Below the pieces are notes generated by a model, which did not search any database, had not been told where the DNA came from, and worked only from the letters and a program-made list of their open reading frames with translations. A stretch of 64,000 nt of DNA from Gnetum montanum. Lineage: Eukaryota; Streptophyta; Gnetopsida; Gnetales; Gnetaceae. Shown here piece by piece: positions 23,480-35,989 of this stretch (its first letter is position 1; each line of letters begins with the position of its first letter). The position numbers and the translations under genes were made by a program. Location of the stretch: positions 235,025 to 299,024 of the forward strand of contig MNCI01038330.1 in assembly GCA_015680685.1 (NCBI GenBank), in the 5' to 3' direction.

Positions 23480-26400
23480 CTCTATACTAGGAATAGCATG
23501 GCTTCAACTATGAGCGGTTCACCAAATTGGCTAATTTGTTCCTGTATGATTAGCAAGCTTGAATGGTCCATTTCCATAAGCCTTAATGACCAAGAAAGGC
23601 CCTTTCCAGCTTGCTAAGAATTTGCTTGTGGAATCATGAATGGCCTTGAGGACTAGGTCCCCCTCCTTTATTAGGCATTGATGCTAATTGTGATGGTGCT
23701 TTTTCTATTCTATTTGTTGGTATCGCTTGATTTAACCAAGAATCCACATGCACTCATCCCCTATCGAGTTAAGGTCCATGGTTCGCAACTTATCATTTTA
23801 AGCCTCATTGATGAAGCTTGAGAGCATTAGATGGAGTGATGGGACCTGCAATTTAAAAGGCAAGATGGCTTGAAACCCATAAACCAAACTATATGGTGTC
23901 TTACCTATTGTAGTTCATTATGTTATGTGGTAGGCCCAAAGTGCATAGATTAGCTACTTGTGCGATTGTGGTTTGCTACTATGAAGCATCATCTTTAGAA
24001 GATTGATGATGACCTTGTTTATGGCCTCTACTTGGCTGTTCACCTATGGGTAGTAGGGTAAAGAAAAGAAATGTTTGATTCCAAGGCACTTGAAAAAGGC
24101 ATCAATCTGAGCACTACTAAACTATGGCATGTTGTTTGTGACTATGGTCATGGGTAAACCAAAATGGGACACTATGTTATCAAGTATGAATTTGAAAACC
24201 TACTATGATGTAGTCCTCCTAAGGGAAATAGACTCAACACACTTTTAAAAAATACTCAATGGTGATTATGTTGAAAGTATTCCCAGTATAGGACATAGAC
24301 ATTATTGACCCTATGATGTCCAACCCCCAATTTTGGAATGGCCATGTGATCTAAATTGTATGCAATTTAGTAGGTGGCACATGCATTATGTTAACATGTT
24401 ATTGACACATGTTACACGTCTTGACCTTGGAGATGAAATTGTACTCCATGTAAGGCCAATAGTAGCCTAAGCATCTAATCTTCACCACCATTTCTTGAGG
24501 TGCTATGTGTCCTTTGAAAGGTCCCTTGTGGACTTATTCAATGATCTTCTATGCTTCCCTATCACTAACACATGTCAATATTTTTCCATCATAGGATCTG
24601 CAACACAAAGTGCTATCACCCACAATGATGTACTGCTATGATTTCTTTAGCACTACATTTTTTTTTGTAGTGATTAGATGTTACAAAGGCTTACCCTATA
24701 GAAGGTATGACTTGATGTCATGATACCACTCTACTACATGGGTTGTGCTTATTATGGCTATGGATGCAATGTCAATTGTTTTCATGATAGGCATAGTGCA
24801 ATCTACCATCGTAGTGGGCAATGCATGAAGCATTTTAGGTGCAATGCTTAAGGCTAATGTAGCTAATGCATCGACAATGGAGTTTTCATTGTAAGGGATA
24901 TGCTAAACATTAGCAGTTGCATATTGCTTGAGTAGGTGCTTTTCCATGTCATAGTAAGGTTGCAAATGTTATGCTTTACAAGCATAAACCTCTGTAACTT
25001 GGTTGACCACTAGTTGCAAATCACCTTGAACTACTAGGTTTTGTATTCCTAGGTTCCAAGCTGCTAAGATGACCTAGAGGAGACCTTCATACTCTACCAT
25101 GTTGTTAGTGCATGGAAATTCAAAATGACATACAAAGGGTTAGATCTCCCTGTAGGGGAATGTGATTATGATAGTCGCACTACCCCCTTGAGAGGTTGAT
25201 GCACCATCAAAGTGTAAAAGTACCTCAAAATTGCTAGGAACTTGGCTTATGCTAGTGACATGCTCATCCAAGAATTATAGATCTATCATTTCTTGGTCAT
25301 TAATTCATGAATCCATAAGTTGTGTAGCTATTTCTTGACCTTTCGTTGATGCTTGTGCTTGTGCAATGTAATGTAGGTCAAACTCCATAGTTATTTCTTT
25401 CCAACATGCTATGTGACTACTCTTGTAGATGTTCATTATGATTGCTCGGAGTATATTTCTTTTGCAAATGATGCTTACTTGATTATGAAAAAGATAATGC
25501 CTTCACTTATTAAGTGCAAAGACTAAGGCAAGACAAGCCTTTTCCACATCATTGTATTTTGCTTCATAGCCTACTAATGCATAGGTTAGGTATCACATAG
25601 GAACCTTGGTACCATTGTCTGACTTTTGAGAAAGCAAAGAAGTGACGGCTATGTCTAAGGTGGCAAGGTAGATGTAGAATGGTTCATCTCCTTGTGAAGG
25701 GTAGATTGATGGAATTTGAGGTAGCTCCATTTTAAGATTGTCAAATGCCTCTTAGCATTGATCCATCTACTCAAAGTGGACTCCCTTTTTGAGAAAATGT
25801 TGCATTGGCTACAACTTATTAGTCAACTATGCGATAAACCACTATATAAATTGTAATATACCTTGTAACCCTTATAGCTCCTTAAGGTTGGCCAGTGGTG
25901 TTAAGTTGGTAATGACCTTAACCTTATTTGGATCTATGCATATGCCTGCTTCAGATATTATGAAACCTAGCATGTGGCCCATATTTATGTGAAATATACA
26001 TTTCTTAGGATTTAGCCTAAGTTCATGCTTCAAAAAATGTTTGAGCACAAGGCCTAAATTACCTGCATGGTTGTGTGATGCTTTGGACTTAACAACTATA
26101 TCATCAACATAGTTATTAAGTAGACCTAGTAGGTAATCACTGAAGATGTATGTCATGGCTTGTTAATAGGTTGCTCCTACATTCTTGAGTCAAAATGGCA
26201 TCATTGTGTAGAAAAACATATCCCAAGGGGTCATGAAGGTAGTACTGAGTTGGTGCTCTGCATTGACTCAAATCTAGTTATACCCCAAGAACCCATCCAT
26301 AAAGGACAACAAGGTGTGACTGGCCGTAGTATCAACCAATTGATCAATACTAGGCAATAGGAAGTTATATTTAATGGTTGTCTTATTGAGGTCCTAGAAG

Positions 26401-27000
26401 TATATGAAAATGTGTATACTCCCATTTTTTCTTGGGCACAACCATAATGTTGGAGACTTAGTCTATGTTGTTAATGGTACAAATGAAACGAGCTTTTTAG
26501 AGCTTAGTAATTTCATCATAGACTACCAATGCCACCTCAGGCCTAACTTTGCAAGCTTTCTATTTAACTAGTTTTATGTGAGGATCGAGGATTATATTGT
26601 GTTTTACTAAGTATCTAGGCCTAACATGTCCTTGTAAGGCCATGAAAATGCCTCAATGTTTTCATTAACCACTCTTGTGATGCTTTGGGCATGTTTAGGA
26701 TCTAACAAAAAACTAAGTTTTAAAGTTTTTTCCTTGCTGTTAGATGTTGTTACAGGGACTTCAATAAGAGGATCCTCAATGACATCACCTACCCCTTAAT
26801 CTATATCCCTAACCTACTAGTTTGGCCAATCTAGTAGTGCCTCTATAGATGTTAAGCATTCATCATAGGCTAGAGTTTAAGGTCTAGGCATTGTGGATCA
26901 AGGTATCACATGAGATCACCATGTGGCTCGGTGAGGACTAGAGGTGAATAAAGATGCTTGTATGTAGACATGTTATGAATCCTACAAAAACAACCAAAAA
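23480..27000 (-). pseudogene. pol of A: RT, RNase H, second RNase H, integrase
   Basis: Minus-strand order: pre-RT segment (MSTYKHLYSPL near 26,970); RT with VSNIMVVPKK, a DPLGYVFLHND block and an intact YVDD box at 26,100-26,111 followed by LRLNPKKCIF; RNase H with AEKACLALVFALN; a second RNase H with LLHFDGAST, NNMVEYEGLL, LVVQGDLQLVVNQV and NSIVDALATLA (about 25,230-24,850); integrase zinc-binding GPFKGHIAPQEMV...CNMCQ (24,525-24,402); and core WGLDIIGS near 24,310. The dual RNase H is the known mark of the Tat lineage. Many stops and frameshifts are present; the longest clean stretch is 26,156-25,872. These enzymes would copy and insert the element, but this copy is dead. Confidence 0.9.
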
Positions 27001-27099
27001 AATGTCAAGTTGCACCTATCCTAAGGAGAGAACTATGCATAGTTAAAGAAAAAAATGCAATAAAAACCTCCCTAAGTGTGCAAATGTGGTTTATGGGTA

Positions 27100-27300
27100 A
27101 GTGATGCATGAGCTAGTTTTGGGCCTTGGCAGGCCATGAGATTTCCAATTTAAGGTCTTAGAAAATCATTAAATGCTAGTTTAAAGTCATGGTAGACTAT
27201 GAAGCACTAGTTTAGGATCTTAGTAGACCACAAGATGCTAGTTTAACATCGTAGAAAATGGTTATGTGCTAGTTTAATGTCGTAGTGAATGGTAGGATAG
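27100..27300. repeat. ~30-bp minisatellite upstream of pol in A
   Basis: Units such as tgctagtttaacatcgtagaa and tagtttaggatcttagtagac repeat here, the same family as 23,090-23,470. It matches in position the C copy at 13,430. Confidence 0.75.
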
Positions 27301-28949
27301 CAAAGTTCACTATTAAAATGAGGTTTGGTGTGTTAGGAAAAATTAACTAGGGTGCTCAACACTAGAGGCTATGCCTGACCCTTGCCTACCACGTTAATCA
27401 CTATGAATGGTTATACATTTTTTACATTCAAAAAAAAATCAAACTAAAAAGTGCTTGATACCAAAGTCCAAAGACTACCAGAAAAGTCAAAATAATTTCT
27501 AACTCTAGAGGCTACGCTTGACCCTTGCCTACACTCAGCACCATTGAGCATAACACTAGGTAGGTAAAACTTTAGGTGGTTCCTAGGGGTATATAAGTGT
27601 GTTTCACCCTTAGTAAAACTATCATTATCAAAAGTGAAAACAAACCTCCAGAGCATAGTGTAGCTGCAAGAGTGTAGTCTGCTAAAGATTTTGCACTGAA
27701 ATAGACACCAGCACCCCAACCTAGCCAACTTGGAGGATGGAAGGTGAATCCTAGAGCACCTACCATGGGCACATGTGGAAGAAAGTAGAGCATTTTTAGC
27801 CACTAGGTATGCCACTATGCTCACTTCCTTCTTTGTTGCATTATATATCTTTGACTTTCCACTTAGGAATTAGGGCTTGGGATTTGGGAGCAACATCCTA
27901 CCTTGGTAAGGGTCACTACCACCATGGCTGCTTGGATCCATCACAACCCTGGGAGAGGGTACACATGTTAGAAGGGTTTTACTCTTTTTCTTTATTTTTT
28001 TTTGGGTTTTTCATGGAAAGGACCTATCTCATGGTGATCATGGTCACCCCAGTGGCCAATGTGGCCTCTAGGAAAAAGGAAAAAAGATAAAGGTTAGTGA
28101 GGGCTCTAGCAATCATGGCCATTATGGTGGTCCCCATGGTTAAGGAAAGAAAAAATCTTCTACATTGGTTTGGGAGTTAAGGTCTTTCAAATGACCCTAG
28201 GGTTGCCACTGCAAGGGTATCAGTGAGGCAAGCCATTTTTGTTGTTTTCCTGATTTTTTTATTTATTTTATTTTATTTACCTTCCTTTCGTATGCAAGGT
28301 AGGGATGAGGGTTTGGGCATGGGGGTTGTGGGGGCTTAGTGCTCTATTGTAATTATGTGAAGCCACATGAATTCACAAGGACTGACAGAGAGGAAACTGT
28401 GAGGGGTGCATTTTCCTTTTGCTTTGTGTCAAGGAGGGTAGGTGGCATGGCATGTGGTGGTGCTATTGGTGTAGCCTTGAGGCCATAACTATGGCTGGTG
28501 TTGGTGTAGGGGGTGCGACTATTGTGGCTAGTTAATTTTTTCTTTGTTTTTTATCCAAAATTTAAGTTTTTTTGTGTGAAAATTTGGAGCTACACTCCTT
28601 AGAAGCATAGCTAGTAGTTAGATATTTTTCTTAAGTTTTCTTGTCAATTTTAGGGCTATGCTCCCAGGGAGCGTAGCCAACTATTAGAAAATGTTTCACA
28701 TTTCTAGACTATGTTCCCAAAGTAGCCAAAAGTTAGAATTGTCTAGGACTAATCTAGATTACACTACCCAAAGTTAGCAAAAATATGAAAAATTTTGTTG
28801 AATGTAAAAAATATCAACATTGCTAAAAACTATGATGATGCCAATTTTGCAAACTGAAACAATGCTAGATTGCTAAAATATGCAGAGTATTACTAAATCC
28901 TATCTTAGTCATCATGGAGCTTGTTGGCATTCTTTACTACATGATGAAG
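27301..28949. other. Non-coding interior of A between antisense block and pol
   Basis: No convincing coding. A direct repeat of gaggctatgc(c/t)tgacccttgcctac occurs at about 27,364 and 27,508, and a tatataag word lies at 27,590. From 28,590 to 28,760 there are fragments resembling the LTR U3 palindrome block (gctatgctcccagggagcgtagcc), possibly a captured or related sequence. Confidence 0.5.
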
Positions 28950-29984
28950 CTTGTGCCTAACACTCTTGCATCGAATATGATGTTGGGTCATCAAGCAATA
29001 TGGTTCTAGCCCTAATCTACTAAGTTCCTAGCTTTTCTACTACAACACTTCAGTGTGATCATGTGATCACACTTAGCAATAGAGGCTACAAGTGCCATCA
29101 CTAAGATGTTGTTTCATAGGGCCAACCGAGACAAACTAAGGTTCTTGTCTAATGATCCCATGATTAGTTTTGACTAAGTAGGTGGTTTAAGGTGAGGTTC
29201 CAAGGACACTTGTCCCTTAGCTAGGGTCTAGAACATGCTAGAGTTTTCTTGTTATCATAAGAAAAACACCCTTTTTATTGCCATGCACATGCATACATTA
29301 TTCCAGAACCCACCTAGAACTATATACTATGCTAGAGGGTAAGTGCTCCTATGTTTTTAAGTTATGTTCTTTTGCTATTAGCCATTATAGATTTGCTAAC
29401 TGCTAATTGCGCATGTCTAATACCATGTTTAAAGTTGATGATGAGGGACTCCATGATGAGATAAGGGCTCTCACTTTAACTTGCATCATGCTAGAAGTGT
29501 TCTTCTATAGCCTAACCTTTTGTAAGGCCATCATTAAGTAGGTGGAAGAGAACCTAGAGGACTATCCCAATTAGTACCTAAAGGCATTTGAGTGATGTAG
29601 GACCTATGATTGGTTGGATGAGGGATGGGCTAAAGGTAAGTCTAACTTTGGAGAGCTCGTTCCACCACCACGTCCATCATGCACACCATTTGTTCTATGT
29701 AAATTTTTATTATATTGGCTTGACCTTTGTTGCTAGCTCTCATGTAATTGCTTTAGGAGAGATGATGGTGGTCACCACTGGCTACAACAGGGTCATCCTC
29801 ATTATCAAATATGGTGATGTGGAGGGGGCATAGCATTGGTTATGCCATCAAGCCTTAGAGGGGTTGACTAGTTGGCTCACTTTGGCCTAGCAAGGTCTCC
29901 CATCAACTTCATGTTCTTTGCAACATACCTACGAAGGTTTGTAGAGTTTCTAGTGATTAGAGATAGTGGGCACTAGATTGTGCA
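28950..29984 (+). pseudogene. Unknown protein remnant antisense to A
   Basis: Plus-strand text parallels 19,200-19,860 of C: LFQNPPRT followed by a GT (29,340) in the same context, then VDDEGLHDEIRALTLTCIML and KAIIKQVEENLEDYPNQYLK (its second Q is a TAG here), which loosely aligns with KAIVYQQLRGDFNEYATSFN of C. It lies in the opposite sense to the element. Finding the same antisense block in two separately inserted elements argues that it belongs to the element, not to chance. No known domain recognised. Stops interrupt it, and it ends at the assembly gap. Confidence 0.45.
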
Positions 29985-30324
29985 NNNNNNNNNNNNNNNN
30001 NNNNNNNNNNNNNNNNNNNNNNNNNNNNNNNNNNNNNNNNNNNNNNNNNNNNNNNNNNNNNNNNNNNNNNNNNNNNNNNNNNNNNNNNNNNNNNNNNNNN
30101 NNNNNNNNNNNNNNNNNNNNNNNNNNNNNNNNNNNNNNNNNNNNNNNNNNNNNNNNNNNNNNNNNNNNNNNNNNNNNNNNNNNNNNNNNNNNNNNNNNNN
30201 NNNNNNNNNNNNNNNNNNNNNNNNNNNNNNNNNNNNNNNNNNNNNNNNNNNNNNNNNNNNNNNNNNNNNNNNNNNNNNNNNNNNNNNNNNNNNNNNNNNN
30301 NNNNNNNNNNNNNNNNNNNNNNNN
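29985..30324. other. Assembly gap (340 N)
   Basis: Run of N. The left junction of B, and possibly B's 5' LTR, must lie here. Open frames drawn across it are meaningless. Confidence 0.99.
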
Positions 30325-30409
30325 TAAGTTCATAAGCCTTATAATTTTAGCACATCAACAATTCTTTGTTACTATAAAGGCTTAAGAAATTAGATACTAG
30401 TTTCAGTTC

Positions 30410-32677
30410 ATGACCAAGAAGATTGATAGTTTGGAAAATTTGAAAGTTTCAAAAGATATTCTAGATTCTAAGACTGATTCTTCATCAGAAGAAGAACAAA
30501 AGAAATTTTTTGAATTGGGATCAAGTAGTGGAGTGAAAACTACAAGATCAATAAGATCACCCATTATATCCACTTTATCGATTCGTAAGAGAAGATATAG
30601 AAAGTCTAAGAGTTCAATTATCCTAAGGAATAGGATGGTAAATCCTTGGCAAAGAGTTACACCATTAGGATTTCAAAATTACAATAATATTCCTAAGGTA
30701 GTTTACAAATATTTGCCTGAGCCTTTCATTCCTAGAAAAGCTTATTTAGCTAAAGAATATATTCACATGTTTCAGTTAGCTTTAGCTCATGCAAATGTTC
30801 AACATCAAGATCAATCTTGTAGGTTATTTGTATCAAATTTAAAGGATATGGCTCAGATTTGGTATTCGAACTTACCAAGCAATAGTATTACAAGTTGGGA
30901 TGACATGAAGAAACTTTTCTTGGCCCAGCTTGGTAATCAATTAGATCAACAAAAACTATACTGTGGGCTGATACAAGCTAAGCAAGGAGTTAAAGAGTCA
31001 ATTAGAGATTTTAACATCAAGTTTCAATGAATTTGTCGACTCTTTCAAAGACAATATAGACCATCAAAAGAAATGCTTAAAGAAACTTATCTTAAGGTTG
31101 TCAACCCCAACATTCCAATTTGGTTAAGGAGAACTCCAAACTTAACTACACTAAATGACTACTTTAGTAAAGCTATATAGTTAGAAAAATAGTTGAATCC
31201 TGAAGAAAATATTGCAATTCAAAAAAGAGAAGAAAGAGTTATGAGTCCTATGCAAGATTTTGCTCAATTTAAAGCGTTACTAGTTCCATCTCATGTTAAG
31301 ATAGAGCAAGAACATGAAAGAGTAGAATCTAAAAAAGGACAATTAATGAGAGATATGTCTAACAAAATAGTGAAGCTTGAAAAGGCCATCGCAAAAGTTA
31401 ATATTAAGGAAGAAAGGAAAAAAAGAAAGAATAAATATCAAAGAAACTAAGTTAGAAAAAGATGAGGATGAAAGTGACCTAATTATGTCCAACTTTGTTG
31501 ATATTTAATCTGATAATGAGTTATCTAGTGTTCATTATGCAAGTAAATCTTCAAGTAATGGATATAGCAATACTTCTTCTCTATCAAGTTCTGAAGAAGA
31601 TATGTTTTCAGATGAAGAATGTAATAATAATGAGGAAAATAGATATAGTCTTTGATCAAAGGAAATATTAACTACTTCTAGACCCCCAAATGTTATTACT
31701 AATCCATCTACTAAGAGAAAAGTTTTTGGGCCAAATAGAAGAGATAAGAATAAAGACAAATACAATCAAGTAGAGCAAAGCACTCCAAATCAGTCTTTTA
31801 ATAAACAGATAAAGAAACCAAGATTTATTAGTGATGGAGAATATGATTTGATTGAAGACCTTAAACATGTCAAGGAAAATATTAGTTTTTATCAGTTGCT
31901 TCAAATAGGAGATCAGCAAAGAAAGGCTTTAGAGTTCATTAAAGGTAAAAGGAGAGTTAGAGAATCAAAGTTAAGCTATGTGTCTCACAATGATGAGAGA
32001 TTAAAGACCTCGTATGATAAGGATGCTCATCCTTTTCTCTTGACAATGAAATTAAAGGATAAATACTTACATAATTGTTTGGTTGATTTTGGAGCTACAT
32101 CTACTATATTTCCATTATCTATATGTAAGAAACTCGGTTTGATTCCTGAAAAATCAAATAAAAAGATTTTTCAACTAGATAAAAGTAGAGTGAAGATTGT
32201 GGGTCAATTACCAAATGTCCTATTGGAAATTGCTTCTAAACCCCACGTCAGAAGTAGAGTAACTATTCAAGTGGAAGATATACCAGATTCTCATAGTCTC
32301 TTATTGAGTAGAAGTTGGAGCAAGAACTTCTTAGGTTACATATCAACAGATTATTCTCACATGTGGCTACCTTGGAAAGGAGAACTAAATCAAATATACA
32401 TCTATAGTAAACCTTACATGATTGATAACATTACTTCAAATGGAAAAAGTAAATGGTTGAAAAAGGAGATGTTGAAAATAAAATTTGTACACTCCAAGAA
32501 AATGAAAATTCATTCAAGAAAGAAGATGAGAGGATCGCTGAAGAAAGAGCTCAAAAAGATCAAGTTGAAAGCTCCAACAAGAAAAAAAATAGTAGAGAGA
32601 TTGCTTATGAGAAGGTTAGAAATATGAGGATTCCTACCAAAGTAATCCTCACCATTCTCTTCCCATCTAAAGAATAG
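30410..32677 (+). pseudogene. gag-protease polyprotein of B
   Basis: A charged N-terminus with a Ser/Glu cluster is followed by a Retrotrans_gag core: CRLFVSNLKDMAQIWYSNLP, NSITSWDDMKKLFLAQLGNQ and ESIRDFNIKFQ. A TGA at 31,028 (probably from CGA) and a frameshift near 31,450 interrupt it. Next come a Ser/Asp/Glu-rich stretch (SSSEEDMFSDEE) and a Lys-rich segment. The aspartic protease follows at about 32,020-32,420 with NCLVDFGATSTIFPLSICKK and SLLLSRSW. The catalytic triad reads D-F-G rather than D-S/T-G. A further frameshift near 32,450 leads to a Glu/Lys-rich, coiled-coil-like tail. Best-preserved retroelement reading in the window, yet broken. It is not related in sequence to the Tat gag of F. 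Confidence 0.85.
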
Positions 32678-33534
32678 TCCATGAACAAAGGACTTGATAA
32701 TGTACAGTTTTTTGTTTTTGATAGGAATGAGGTTTTTTATACCATCAAACCTTATGTTTGATGGGAATTTTCCTCTAAAAATATTTATCTTTTTAGCTGA
32801 AAAAATTTGAATAAAAGCTTCAAGTACAGTTCATTTTTAAGATGGGGCTTACATAAATTTCTTTACACTTTTAAACGGGGTAGAAATGTTGGCACATTTT
32901 GGCCATTTCATGGAACAGGTTGGCATGATAAAATCTACACACAAAAAAATCTCTTTACAAACTTCTTAAGAGAAATAACACAATTGTATCAGAGTGTAGG
33001 GTGGTATCATTGGAATATCATAACAAGATGAAGAGTTTTCTAGCAAGTCCAAAAATCTTTGATGACATTTATTTCTTTAAATATGGATAGTTTATGACTC
33101 AGATTTTTAGAGCACAATAATGTTATGTGGTACTATGAAAAAGACAATTGAAGAATTCAAATTTCAAAGAATAAAAGGGTAAGAGAGTTTCAAAATCTCG
33201 TATGATTTCATTTTGGGGAGAAATGATGGCATTGTGTGTAAATGCATTGTTGGGAACAAGAGCTATGCGATGTACTTGTGCATTGCTGACTTTTTGGTTA
33301 TCATCGGTATTACAATTGGAATGAGGATTAATGGCAATAAGAGGGTGCAATGCTCTCTTTCAGAAATGTTAAAAAGTGAAGCCAATGTATCCTTCCAAAT
33401 TCTTTCACGTACAAGTGACAACCAATGGATTACGATAGTGCTCTTCAAATGATAGATTGGTGCATTAAATATGACCAGCCAGTTTATATCTATAAAGATG
33501 AAATAGAAAAAAGTCTTCTCCATTCTTCTGGCTG
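32678..33534 (+). other. Non-coding part of B after protease
   Basis: No recognised domain. Several short open frames with no family signature. This is the position where RT would start in a complete element. Confidence 0.45.
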
Positions 33535-33730
33535 ATGTACCAAATCAATGGCGAAAATTTTCATTCTTTGGCCAAGGTCGTGTCTCTGCAACTTGATGTC
33601 TCTGCTTCAAAAAACGAGATCAGTTCCATGGCTAAAAAAGCTTTTCGATGCTTCAGTAGTATACATGTTCTCATTAACAATGCTGGAAATGAAGAATCCA
33701 CCACAGGTTACAGTGCACCTGCATGACTAT
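33535..33730 (+). pseudogene. Short-chain dehydrogenase/reductase (SDR) fragment inside B
   Basis: Reads INGENFHSLAKVVSLQLDVS, then KKAFRCFSSIHVLINNAG. This matches the classical SDR (Rossmann-fold NAD(P)-dependent oxidoreductase) stretch: the beta-strand with LDVS, which contacts the adenine ring, then helix and IDVLINNAG, the structural NNAG motif. About 55 residues of a ~250-270 residue enzyme are present. The glycine-rich TGxxxGxG start and the YxxxK active site are not found nearby. An AG|GT-like edge after ESTT (33,707) could be an old exon end. It is probably host DNA captured by the retroelement or an exon fragment left by rearrangement. Non-functional. Confidence 0.65.
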
Positions 33731-34289
33731 GATCAAGTGCAGGATCAAGACTAACAAATACTATTAACCGTGTCTAATGATGAGATGTTCTATGATTGTT
33801 TCACGTTCGACAATAGAAAAATTGTGTGGCTTAAAGGGAACCCTAGTGTTCACAGCTGCATCTCCACCTTTGAAATTCTGAGCATGTGCCTGTGGAAGCT
33901 TAGAACCCGTTTGCTCAGGTTTTCACTGAATTATGAGTTGCACTAATTGTAGATTCAGTGCCCTCTTAGAATGATAAACCCTGAACCTCAAATTAATTGT
34001 GAAGAATATTTTGCAACCAAATGCAGAGACAATGCTGGAATCATGTATTGTATTGTTTATGTAAGGGATTATTCATAGCCATCAAATTGTCCATCTCTAG
34101 GATTCCTCGTACTAGTGCAGGTTGCTATCCTCCTACTGTAGATAACTTTCGATGGTCTCATAAACTATGCATATTGTTGTCGGGGAGCAAGCCACCAATG
34201 TTGGAGATTGTATAGGAATTAAGCCAAGGTCATTGCCCTGCTCCAGCGTGTTTCTCGCTACTGAGGATTTTTGCAAAGCTATTGCTGAG
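33731..34289 (+). other. Unassigned sequence between SDR fragment and LTR-like block of B
   Basis: Less AT-rich than the surroundings, with short open frames (for example 34,021-34,215) but no motif I can name. It may be further captured host sequence. Confidence 0.4.
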
Positions 34290-35960
34290 CATTGATAAAT
34301 ATTTCATGCAAAAATTTACTTTGTTCTCAAAAAAAATGGACATTATTAAGATATTTGTGTAGCATCCTATATAAAGGGGACATTTGGCTATTATCCCTTT
34401 TATTCATATGGAAGTTGTAACTTCCTATGATAGTTACAACTATGATATTTGTAACTAATTTTAATTTTGATTACCATGAAGACACTTGGCAATTAAAAAG
34501 ACCACTTGTCAACTATATCTTTTTTGTCTCCATGGTAACCACTTGAAGATTAAAGGGCCACTTGTCAGCTATAACTTGTTTATCTCTATGGTGGTTACAA
34601 CCACCCAAAATTTTTGTAACTTACCTAACTTGTTGGGCAAGTAATTAACCTCCTTACTTGGGAGAAAAGTTAGCTAAGATATTTTAGAATGTAACTACCT
34701 TATGAACCCTATAAAAAGGCTTCAGGGGTAAGAGAAAACACACTGGGGGAACACTTTGGGCTCTCACTTGGAGACACTTGGAACACTTGGGAAGAGCATT
34801 GTAAAGAAGACATTGCAAAAGATTGCTTGTAAGATGACCTACTAAAGAAAAGATTTCAGACTCTTTGTCGTAGTCCTATGAGTTATGCTTTTTTTTTTTA
34901 TTTTTTTAAGTTGTTTAGCTAGTGGTTTAGATAGTATCATCCTTGGCAAGTAATTTTTGGATTTTTAGATTACTCTTATTATTCTTGTTGCCTGATAGAA
35001 GATTTATATTAATATTTTTCCATAGAAGCACTTGTGTTTGAAAGCATTAAGAGCATTTTAGTAGTGAATTTTGATTATTGTGAAATGTATAATAACCTCT
35101 ATTGGGATTGTTGTAAGAGAGCCTCTACTTGTAGTCATGCCATTGAACGATTCAATAGTCAAGAGGGTTTAGAAAATCTTTGGTATTTTGATGGGACCAG
35201 AATAGCTTCCTTTATCTTTAAAGTGAATCTCCATGATATTTCAATTAGAAATTTTCAAGTATTTTTAAGCTTCTGTTGAATGCAATTGTTGACATCCATT
35301 ATCTAGCCAAAATGGAGTCTCGTACGTGATAGTTTATGTAGCAATTTTTTGGTAGCATAGTAGGATTATCTTGAAGAAATTGCTTATTTAAGCCTTGGAA
35401 GTTTGAACAATTTGTAGTTATTTAATTTGGGATAGCTTTATTGCTTAGTGTTTACTTGTGTCATTTTACCTTGTTCAAATATTTGAGGTCTATACAAATC
35501 TACTTTCTTTTCTATCTATTTCAATCGAATCTTGGTCTATTTTTAGTTTTCTTGTGGAACTATCTCTTTCTCTGGGGAAAATTAGAACTAGGTTCATGAA
35601 GTTGTGCTCAAATGTTTTTGCAAAATTTTATTTGTTACAAATAGGTATTATAAGAACCATGTAGACTAGGAAATTGAACAAAATAGGAACTCTCAACAAC
35701 CCACAGTACTTGCCAAAGTTGGCTGAATCTCTTAAGATAAGTCATTTGTAGTTTACACAAAATGCAATTGTTTCATTTTTTACAAATACACACCACAATA
35801 GCACACACACATACTCACATTAACTACTGAGTCTATTTGGAGGTATCTAGGCCTTGGTGTTGCCAGAGACCAGTAGGCACCTAAATCCTGTTCGAGGACA
35901 CTCGTTGGCGGTCACATCCCAAACAGTCACCAACAGCTGGCAACACAAGGTTGCATGACA
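34290..35960 (+). repeat. LTR-like block of B
   Basis: Aligns with 56,310-57,790 along its length, for example ttgataaat...aagat, gaagttgtaactt, tttagatagtat, ctagttttcttgtggaa, gctcaaatgtttttgcaaaattttatttgttac and aactactgagt. Contains a TATA box and ends with a TTGGTGTTGCCAGAGAC segment that resembles a primer-binding site, followed by about 90 bp shared with the other copies. Exact ends are uncertain. Confidence 0.7.
34707..34720 (+). promoter_or_regulatory. TATA box of B LTR-like block
   Basis: CCCTATAAAAAGGC followed by a G/A-rich stretch. The homologous place in the 56-kb copy reads cactaaaaagggg, a decayed version. Confidence 0.6.
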
Positions 35961-35989
35961 TCGAGGGACCAGAAGTAGAGGCTATCTAC

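Larger units (their letters stand above)
30325..35960 (+). mobile_element. Element B: gag-protease element inserted in gag of A
   Basis: Plus-strand gag-protease coding (30,410-32,677), then about 1.6 kb of non-coding sequence with a host-gene fragment, then an LTR-like block (34,290 to about 35,960) related to the tandem copies at 55.8-57.8 kb. On the right, A's gag resumes near 35,990. No RT, RNase H or integrase is seen. The 5' LTR is not assembled; the gap at 29,985 is the likely place. Because the LTR-like block is followed by sequence resembling a primer-binding site (35,854-35,870), it may instead be a rearranged copy. It is clearly younger than A, as its frame has few breaks. Confidence 0.7.

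Noticed and set aside
29950-30385. Long open frames across the N gap on both strands
   Set aside because: Composed almost only of undefined bases; no information.
33123-33523. Overlapping open frames of 75-86 residues on both strands in B
   Set aside because: No motif, no homology to elements in the window, composition as in flanking non-coding sequence.
34290-35960. LTR-like block of B considered as a caulimovirid promoter/leader region
   Set aside because: No link to viral coding; the upstream coding is gypsy-type gag-protease, and the unit occurs alone in tandem at 56-57 kb.
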